Shown here one piece after another: positions 27,445 to 33,787 of a stretch of DNA of 33,787 nt (the first letter of the stretch is position 1; the number at the start of each line of letters is the position of its first letter). Source of the DNA: an uncultured Microcaldota archaeon (GTDB lineage: Archaea; Micrarchaeota; Micrarchaeia; Anstonellales; Bilamarchaeaceae); assembly GCA_903835325.1 (NCBI GenBank), contig CAILMU010000219.1:1-33787 (forward strand), given 5' to 3'. The notes under the pieces are model-generated. The model saw only the letters and a program-made list of their open reading frames with translations. It ran no database searches and was not told where the DNA came from. Made by a program: the position numbers and the translations under genes.

Positions 27445-27461
27445 TCTAAGAGTATCTTAGA
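27445..27461. other. Perfect palindrome
   Basis: TCTAAGA-gta-TCTTAGA in an intergenic region. Confidence 0.5.
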
Positions 27462-27512
27462 TGAAAAATATTTCTTCATTTTCTATTGACGTTAAATCTA
27501 TTCTTTCGGGTA

Positions 27513-27539
27513 GTTTTAGGGGCGGAGGCCTACCTAAAC
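27513..27539 (+). other. G-rich-loop hairpin, copy 2
   Basis: gttttaggggcggaggcctacctaaac; same gttttagg/cctaaac stem with one bulged T, G-rich loop. ~80 nt upstream of ATG 27621. Confidence 0.45.
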
Positions 27540-27620
27540 GGATACGAAATCGTTTTTTGTTTTGTTATTGAAAAAGGTAATCTAGGAATATTTAAATATT
27601 CCATGATACATATTAAAATT

Positions 27621-28127
27621 ATGAAAACGCTTACCACAAGGAATTCAGCTATTTTGAAAGTCGGAGCCCTCGCCATCCCAGCAGCAATGGCTTTTGGATG
27701 CAGAAACGTAGATTTTGATTGTTTCCCTTTTGATCCGATGGGTCCGACAAAATCAGAAAAGGCGACTATGCAGGTAAGGAATGCTGAGGCGAAAAAAATC
27801 CTGGACAGGGCGGTGCACGAGCAGATCTGCAAAGGCGAATCAGGCAAATTGTTCTATTCACCTAATCCATCTCAACGATTGGAGATAATGAATGACAGGG
27901 AAACGACGGCGCAGATATTATACGCCAAGATCCCGACGGGGAATGTACTGGTCAGCGGAGACGTTTGGGTAACTATCACCGGCAATTCAGATGCTTCAGC
28001 TGAACCGACTGGGGTTTCGTTCAAAGTGACTTATGGCAAGCAGGGGTACTTCCTTGGCAGCCCAACTTTGCCAGTTGTAATGGAGAAGAATTATACTGGA
28101 CAGATAGATGCGTGCAAAAAGGAATAA
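27621..28127 (+). CDS. Predicted small lipoprotein
   Basis: MKTLTTRNSAILKVGALAIPAAMAFGCRN: short basic N-terminus, hydrophobic core, cysteine. ATG 27621 preferred over 27486. Confidence 0.6.
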   Translation: MKTLTTRNSAILKVGALAIPAAMAFGCRNVDFDCFPFDPMGPTKSEKATMQVRNAEAKKILDRAVHEQICKGESGKLFYSPNPSQRLEIMNDRETTAQILYAKIPTGNVLVSGDVWVTITGNSDASAEPTGVSFKVTYGKQGYFLGSPTLPVVMEKNYTGQIDACKKE

Positions 28128-28151
28128 TACGTATTACATTAAGGTTTGAAT

Positions 28152-28550
28152 ATGGATAAATATCGCCAGAAAGATCCAAAAGTTATCAAATTCCGCAAAC
28201 CGAAAGCAATTACAGAACCCCAGGTTCTTGATCAAATCCTGCGAAGAGAACAGCTTCAGAGATTTCATCCGAGCAGATATTTTGATGCAACTATTGAAGT
28301 GCCATGTTCACAGCTTACAGAAAAAACGTTATCGAGGATGATTATTACAATCGATAGGCCGATAACTGGATTGAACCTCGCCCGTACAACGATGGTTCAA
28401 TTTGTTCCCAGAACTACAAGCCTGGATAATGGATTGTTAAAAATCCGTGGTGACGTTATTGCGGATGTTGAAATCCCTCGCTTAATCGCAATAAAAATCA
28501 TTCGAGAAAACATTGAAGACGAGTTAACCAATGAAACCTCGTCTAAGTAA
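28152..28550 (+). CDS. Hypothetical protein
   Basis: 134-aa ORF from 28146; ATG 28152 (MDKYRQKDPK) also possible. Confidence 0.55.
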   Translation: MDKYRQKDPKVIKFRKPKAITEPQVLDQILRREQLQRFHPSRYFDATIEVPCSQLTEKTLSRMIITIDRPITGLNLARTTMVQFVPRTTSLDNGLLKIRGDVIADVEIPRLIAIKIIRENIEDELTNETSSK

Positions 28551-28704
28551 ACCGATTTTCCATTTCCAAACCTTATCAGTAAACCGTCCGCTCGCGAGTT
28601 TTAGCGTTTTCGGCCCCATGGTTCACAGTCACGATGTTGATTGGGAGAACGTGATGGTGGAATAGGGCTTCCAGCTATGAAACTGGCCAAAAGAATGGAA
28701 TTTG

Positions 28705-29262
28705 CTACTTTTGAGGTGCGTTTGGTTTACCTATTTGAGGTAGTGATATCTTGGGTTTACTAATTTGATATGCTAATAACCCACCGCATAGTGAAAAAAA
28801 TATTTCTACCAAACAAATAACAGCGGAGCCAAAAACATATCCGATTATTACAAGAGCCAGACTAGTATTGGCAGGTGGATTTAATATGGGCTGGCCATTT
28901 AGAAGATGTTCTCCATATGATAACAACAATTCTGCGATCAGCCCCAAAATGCCAAAAACGACAAGGACAGATATTGCATCTGAAATTTTACTAGTAGCAT
29001 TTTTTCTGAAGTAAATCAGCGAACCGACAAAATAGCCTATTATTCCTGGTGAAAAGAAGCTAACAATCCAAATCACAAAACCAATCAAAGTTATGGAGGA
29101 TGCGTCCTGGGCGATGCTAATACATCTTACACCGTATTCATTAATTTGCTGTCCTACGAGAGAGCAAAAACCTACCAGTTGAATTGCGATTCCTAATCCT
29201 TCCGTCAATATTACGAGAATTACCAAACTTAAAAATAGCGTTTTCCAGTCTATTTTAAGCAT
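28705..29262 (-). CDS. Multi-pass membrane protein
   Basis: 185 aa, several hydrophobic segments. No family recognised. Confidence 0.6.
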   Translation of the reverse strand: MLKIDWKTLFLSLVILVILTEGLGIAIQLVGFCSLVGQQINEYGVRCISIAQDASSITLIGFVIWIVSFFSPGIIGYFVGSLIYFRKNATSKISDAISVLVVFGILGLIAELLLSYGEHLLNGQPILNPPANTSLALVIIGYVFGSAVICLVEIFFSLCGGLLAYQISKPKISLPQIGKPNAPQK

Positions 29263-29297
29263 GATTCCACCATTTTCTCACTCTCTTTTAGTATTTC

Positions 29298-29945
29298 CTA
29301 AACTCTTTTTCCTTTCTCCTCGTCCCGGTAAACAAAATATGAGTAAACGAATAGGAACACCGTTCCAACCAGGATGAACACTATCGCTGGCCAGAAGCCC
29401 ACCCAAGGAATCGCCCCAAGAATCGAGATCAACCCGGCGACCTTGAAAATCACAGCTCCGGCCTTATGCGTCTTGTCCCAGACCACATCGCTGCTCATCG
29501 TCCAAGGTGTTCGGATCCCCATGAACCAGTTCCTCTTCGATTTCTCGAGGAAAAAGCCGAGATAGATGAACAATAACCCGAGAAGTATCGGCATAGTGAT
29601 GCTGAAATCTATCATCGTCCCGAGATTCCACAAGATAGATTGTATCTGGACGAGAAGCAACACTGCAGCTACAACTATGAAGAATCTCTCGTATTGGACC
29701 TTGAAGCCCTCCAGATTCGCCTTAAATGGGTCTATCTTCGGGATTACAAAGCATAGCGCCAATATTAACCCCAGGACGAGAGGCATGATGAAAACGCCGA
29801 GTTCTTTGGACAGATATCCGTTCGGCTTGCCCTGGGCATTCCAATGCGTAACGATTTGACTGGGCAGAATAGCATAGGCGTATGCTCCAATGGCGATGGA
29901 GATTATGAAAAGGACAACCAATGCCATCTGTTCGTTGCTTGCCAT
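29298..29945 (-). CDS. SdpI/DUF1648-family membrane protein
   Basis: LPSQIVTHWNAQGKPNGYLSKELGVFIMPL and EKSKRNWFMGIRTPWTMSSDVVWDKTHKAGAVIFKVAGLISILG: hallmarks of SdpI-like proteins. Start taken at MASNEQM. Confidence 0.88.
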   Translation of the reverse strand: MASNEQMALVVLFIISIAIGAYAYAILPSQIVTHWNAQGKPNGYLSKELGVFIMPLVLGLILALCFVIPKIDPFKANLEGFKVQYERFFIVVAAVLLLVQIQSILWNLGTMIDFSITMPILLGLLFIYLGFFLEKSKRNWFMGIRTPWTMSSDVVWDKTHKAGAVIFKVAGLISILGAIPWVGFWPAIVFILVGTVFLFVYSYFVYRDEEKGKRV

Positions 29946-30010
29946 GACGAGAACACTCAACCAGAGTTAATATACGTTGCTTTTCTCAATCTCTTTTAGT
30001 ATTTCTAATA

Positions 30011-30409
30011 TCATTCTAGAATCTTTGAATTCTTGTAATGCTTGAAGTGATTATCCTTGCTGATGATCATCGCCATTTTCATCTCGGCGTGTTTCATTAT
30101 CACACAATCGACAAGGGATATCCCCGGCTCAACCTCCTTTAATTCAGCATGAAGGAGCCCAGCTTCTTTGGCGATGTTGGAATCAAGATTTAATATCAAG
30201 GAGTTCTCCTCAAGCGCAGAGATGAAACCGGTCGGGTCCAACTTTGCCCTTTTTAATTTGCTGACGAGTTCGCAAAGGACCACGGTCGGAATCAGGTTTT
30301 CAACATCCTCTTCTTCAAGAAGCTCTTTTACCTGTTTTCCCTGAAGCCCGCCCTGGAAGAACTCCAGGAGCGCCGACGTATCATATACTACCTTATATCC
30401 CCCAGACAT
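30011..30409 (-). CDS. PIN-domain toxin (VapC-like)
   Basis: VVYDTSALLEFFQGG...PTVVLCELVSKLKRAKLD...ISLVDCVIMKHAEMKMAMIISKDNHFKHYK. Confidence 0.85.
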   Translation of the reverse strand: MSGGYKVVYDTSALLEFFQGGLQGKQVKELLEEEDVENLIPTVVLCELVSKLKRAKLDPTGFISALEENSLILNLDSNIAKEAGLLHAELKEVEPGISLVDCVIMKHAEMKMAMIISKDNHFKHYKNSKILE

Positions 30410-30629
30410 CCAATCGATCCTCCGTGCAGCTCCAATTAACGTGTTTACCCTTCAACGCCCCGAATAATGAATCCAGTTTCTTGACGTCTTTGTTCTTTTT
30501 CTTTTGGATCTGGGCAACGACATCGCTATTCGCTTTGATTCCTAGAGAATTGCAGATGTCTGCCGGCACGAAAAGTGCTATCGAATTCCCGACCTGCTTG
30601 GCCTTAACGACTATCGATACGCTATCCAT
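30393..30629 (-). CDS. AbrB/SpoVT-type antitoxin (VapB-like)
   Basis: MDSVSIVVKAKQVGNSIALFVPADICNSLGIKANSDVVAQI; overlaps the PIN toxin gene by 17 nt. Confidence 0.82.
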   Translation of the reverse strand: MDSVSIVVKAKQVGNSIALFVPADICNSLGIKANSDVVAQIQKKKNKDVKKLDSLFGALKGKHVNWSCTEDRLDVWGI

Positions 30630-30646
30630 CAATCCACCTTTGTTAA

Positions 30647-30664
30647 ATGTATTTAATTATACAT
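30647..30664. promoter_or_regulatory. Candidate operator of the toxin-antitoxin pair
   Basis: ATGTAT-ttaatt-ATACAT inverted repeat 18 nt upstream of the antitoxin start. Confidence 0.35.
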
Positions 30665-30940
30665 GTTATATTAATACCTATGTATATATTTTTCCAAAGA
30701 ATGGCAAATAGGCGCGTTCGCCAGCTTTCTCGTGCTCGCGGACATGCCGGCTATCGTCGTGGACCATTCAATCGGGAATTCTGCGGCTTCTTGGACGGAT
30801 CCATCTAGAACGCTCGCCCTGAAAGACCGGACCCAGCCGACTTCGAGATAAGCCGGGCGCATTGCCAGGATATCGGATCCCGGATCGTTTACACAGCAGA
30901 TGATGGCATTTTCTCATTCTCTATTTTCATGGAATCATCG

Positions 30941-31273
30941 TCATATGAAAGCGGACATTACCATGCAAACAAATACTGTCCATGCGAATAAAAGCATGAA
31001 TCTGGCTATTGGATTCTCGATGAAAGACTCCTTCCTCCATATTGATAATTTCGGGGTGAAAAGCAGGAAAGCCATCAAACAGCTCAGATCTAACACGATC
31101 GTATCTCTGAATGAGTTTCCCCCGAGCAATCCCAACGGCGATAATATCATCAATCCTACAAGAAACGCGAGAATTGTGGCCCGAAAATTCGTCCGAAGAC
31201 CCGATCGAATCGTAAGGGGAAACCACTTTTCCCCTTCATAACAGAACCACCCATTCCGATCTTCTTTGTTCAT
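30941..31273 (-). CDS. Small membrane protein
   Basis: MNKEDRNGWFCYEGEKWFPLTIRS... with hydrophobic segments; start overlaps the stop of 31270-31845. Confidence 0.55.
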   Translation of the reverse strand: MNKEDRNGWFCYEGEKWFPLTIRSGLRTNFRATILAFLVGLMILSPLGLLGGNSFRDTIVLDLSCLMAFLLFTPKLSIWRKESFIENPIARFMLLFAWTVFVCMVMSAFI

Positions 31274-31845
31274 ATCTCTCGATCTCTTTTGGCATTTCGT
31301 ATAGGCGTAAATGCAGATTTACTGAAATAGAAGATAACCGCTCCGATGAGTATCAGGCACAACCCGATGAAAAACGTTATGTTTGATTGCACGAAGGTGC
31401 CTGAAACCTTATACGAATAATTCCCGCACGTCCCGAGAGACTCGTTTTTTATCGAACCGACAAATATCGCGCCGATCTCGTTATCGCCCTGGAACATGAT
31501 AGGTTTGGTCGCTATCTGATGATCGAATGTCCCATCGCCGGAACAGGTTTGGGAGCTGAGAATGTTTCCTGTCTGTGTGCAGCTGACCCTTGGAAATAGC
31601 CTCGGGGATAGACTTGGATATGCCTCGCCTGTATACGTCGAAGCGAAATCGATTGCGGTCATCTGAGTGCCAGGAACTAGGACCACTGAGGCATTGTTGA
31701 CATCCCCTAGCCCGATGATGTTCATCGAGACATGATAGGTATCCGGGATCACGGCGGGGCAAGTCGCTGCCCAGCTCGATAGCGCCAAAACAAGAAATGC
31801 TATGAAACCAACAAACAGATTATCGAATAGAGATATCTTCGGCAT
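31270..31845 (-). CDS. Membrane protein with TM helices at both ends and a Cys-containing central domain
   Basis: LFDNLFVGFIAFLVLALSSWAA ... CTQTGNILSSQTCSGDG ... ITFFIGLCLILIGAVIFYFS. ATG 31845 preferred; the track's 31926 uses TTG. Confidence 0.55.
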   Translation of the reverse strand: MPKISLFDNLFVGFIAFLVLALSSWAATCPAVIPDTYHVSMNIIGLGDVNNASVVLVPGTQMTAIDFASTYTGEAYPSLSPRLFPRVSCTQTGNILSSQTCSGDGTFDHQIATKPIMFQGDNEIGAIFVGSIKNESLGTCGNYSYKVSGTFVQSNITFFIGLCLILIGAVIFYFSKSAFTPIRNAKRDREI

Positions 31846-31922
31846 ATAACCATTCCCTATCTTACGATAATAGATATCGTATTTAACCTCTTCGCCAAGC
31901 TTCTCAATCTCTTTTGTAGTTC

Positions 31923-32093
31923 TCAAATTCTTTTTCCTTTATCCTCGTCCCTGAAAACAAGATAGGAGTATACGAAGAGGAACACCGCTCCGAACAGGAT
32001 GAATGCTATCGCTTGCCAGAGGCCTATCGCCGGATATATCCCAAGAATCGATATCGCCCCAGCCACCTTGAAATTCACAGTCCCGGCCCATTT
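31923..32093 (-). pseudogene. C-terminal remnant of a second SdpI-like gene
   Basis: Reverse-strand KWAGTVNFKVAGAISILGIYPAIGLWQAIAFILFGAVFLFVYSYLVFRDEDKGKRI* aligns with the end of 29298-29945 (KAGAVIFKVAGLISILGAIPWVGFWPAIVFILVGTVFLFVYSYFVYRDEEKGKRV*); no upstream body. Confidence 0.85.
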
Positions 32094-32182
32094 CGCTTTC
32101 CGCTATTTAAACCTTGCGTTATCGTCCGTAATATCCGCCCGAGGTACAAGCCTTTTAAAAGCATGATTGATTAGCCTCTCCA

Positions 32183-33382
32183 ATGTCCAATCCCAGGCAC
32201 TTAGAGTTGGCCAGCAGACGCCAGCGCAATCCCTCGACGAGGATGCCATCGCATTACAGCGTCAAACCCGAGCCGCTGGAAAGCCTTCAATCCATCGAAC
32301 CGGTCTATGGGATGAAAGACAAGCCGGTATCTTCCTCTCCGCCAAGCAACTCGAAGGTCATCGCAAGGATGGCCGACGACCAGGACAGGGAGGTTTTCGG
32401 GGTCGTCATGGAGACTGTGCGATCAAGCGGAGCCATACTCTGCCCCCACGATGTCCCGGATGCAGACGCTTTCGGAGCGGCATATGCTGTAAGGGCATTC
32501 TTCCAGACCGAAAATATCCCGACGACTATAGTGGCCGAACGCATCATCCCGAACTCCGACCTGCTCTTGCTGGCGCTCGGAATCTCTCCGGTCGGTTGGG
32601 ATTCTATAAGAGCCGACGACCTCCGCCCGATAATCACCCTGGACACCAGCTCCAGGAACACGTTCAGGAAAGGGGCGGAACGGAAGAACAGGGTGATACT
32701 TTCCATCGACCATCATTATGCTGACCAGGCCAAGCTCGAACCTGTCTACAGGATAATAAACCGGCAGGCAGGCTCTACATGCGGCATCGTGGCATCCCTC
32801 ATTCCGGGCGAGCTGATAGATCCATTGACCGCCCTTGCCTTGGCCGCAGGCATATCCTGCGATACGCAGAGGCTTCTGACAGCCGACGATGAGACCTTGA
32901 GACTGTTCAGGCGCCTGAGAAGGATATCCAAGGTCCCGAGGCACAGGATCGACGAGCTGGCCTTCCCGTCGCTCAAGAGGGATGTCCTGGCCACACTCAT
33001 CGCCGAGCTCTCATCCATAAGGAGCGTAGTCTATAATGAGAGGGTCATCGCCGTGTGCATGACTGCTATAAAGCCACCGGCCATCATGGTCACTCTCATG
33101 CGCGAAATGGACATCGACATCTCGGCGGCGCTTTCTCCGCTCTCGCACAGGAGGTTCCAGCTCTCGCTGAGGGTGAACCAGAAGAACGCCTTCGAATACG
33201 GCATCAAGGCGCATGAGCTGGCCCGTTCCATAAGCAGCAGGTGCGGTTCGTTGTCCAAAGGCGAAGTCGGCGGGCATGATGATATGGCAGGCGGTACGCT
33301 GCCTGGCCAGTACGAGGATATCGTTGACCATATCATCGCAGCGGTCCGTGAAGCGGTGGATAAGGCGCTGGCCAAGCCATGA
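32183..33382 (+). CDS. DHH-family phosphoesterase
   Basis: CPHDVPDADAFGAAYAV, IITLDTSS, LSIDHHYAD, C-terminal DHHA1-like GGHDDMAGG. Confidence 0.9.
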   Translation: MSNPRHLELASRRQRNPSTRMPSHYSVKPEPLESLQSIEPVYGMKDKPVSSSPPSNSKVIARMADDQDREVFGVVMETVRSSGAILCPHDVPDADAFGAAYAVRAFFQTENIPTTIVAERIIPNSDLLLLALGISPVGWDSIRADDLRPIITLDTSSRNTFRKGAERKNRVILSIDHHYADQAKLEPVYRIINRQAGSTCGIVASLIPGELIDPLTALALAAGISCDTQRLLTADDETLRLFRRLRRISKVPRHRIDELAFPSLKRDVLATLIAELSSIRSVVYNERVIAVCMTAIKPPAIMVTLMREMDIDISAALSPLSHRRFQLSLRVNQKNAFEYGIKAHELARSISSRCGSLSKGEVGGHDDMAGGTLPGQYEDIVDHIIAAVREAVDKALAKP

Positions 33383-33500
33383 AAAGGGCATGCACCTATC
33401 TTACAGCCGCGATTTCCTGTTTCCATGCGTTTTTATCGATGCTTTTAATAGGTCACGATAAGGATAGTATTAATAAAAGTGTGTGAATATTATAATTATT

Positions 33501-33787
33501 GTGAGCCGAATTAAGCGCGAGGGTCCTAGTACCAAGGACATGCATGAGACTTTTGCTTCAGAGGAGCCGCCCACATCGAGGCGTGGGTTCCGCGCAGTGA
33601 CCAGCCTCACAGACACCCTTTCCAGATACCGGGATCTTCTGGACCATCTGCCCCAAATCGTTTTCGAAACAGACAGAAAAGAAATCGAGTGGACCTTTAT
33701 ACGTACTCCTACGGAGTGGGACGAACAGAAGACCCTCTGTGAGTGGTTATGTAGGGAACACCCGCGTTTAGTTTTTTGGTCGGTACC
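33501..33787 (+). CDS. Partial ORF running off the window
   Basis: GTG at 33501 (or ATG 33540) open to the edge: VSRIKREGPSTKDMHETFASEEPPTSRRGFRAVTSLTDTLSRYRDLLDHLPQIVFETDRKEIEWTFIRTPTEWDEQKTLCEWLCREHPRLVFWSV. Confidence 0.5.
   Translation, partial: MSRIKREGPSTKDMHETFASEEPPTSRRGFRAVTSLTDTLSRYRDLLDHLPQIVFETDRKEIEWTFIRTPTEWDEQKTLCEWLCREHPRLVFWSV

Noticed and set aside
30900-31241. 113-aa plus ORF opposite the membrane protein
   Set aside because: Antisense to 30941-31273, which is coupled to the upstream gene.

Overview
The window looks like archaeal chromosome, possibly from a small-genome (DPANN-type) lineage. I cannot confirm the taxon without a search. It opens with a partial hypothetical gene and a TPR-like hypothetical gene on the minus strand. 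Next is a complete 16S rRNA gene (~1284-2778) with no 23S, 5S or tRNA anywhere in the following 31 kb. A 13-nt perfect leader/trailer complement would close a pre-16S processing stem. A housekeeping block follows: archaeal GluRS, an HD hydrolase, two tandem membrane paralogs, class II RNR, an enlarged IlvE-like class IV aminotransferase, FBP aldolase/phosphatase, a DUF192 protein, diphthine synthase, a Dpo4-like Y-family polymerase with a PIP box, a SAM methyltransferase, a membrane Ser/Thr kinase, and an NSUN-type RNA m5C methyltransferase with an overlapping partner. From ~21.5 kb the window becomes accessory: zinc-ribbon proteins, a paralog pair of unknown function flanking an SGNH-like lipoprotein with an altered catalytic block, small secreted or unknown proteins, a VapBC-type toxin-antitoxin pair, an SdpI-like protein with a second decayed copy, and membrane proteins. 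The window ends with a DHH phosphoesterase and a truncated ORF. The most interesting items are: a 40-aa, +12-charge amphipathic microprotein gene with its own TATA box and Shine-Dalgarno (missed by the ORF track); the pre-16S processing stem; the unknown paralog pair around the degenerate SGNH lipoprotein; two matching GUUUUAGG/CCUAAAC hairpins upstream of predicted exported proteins; a class II RNR lacking the usual C-terminal cysteines; and a four-copy junction repeat associated with SdpI-like sequence.
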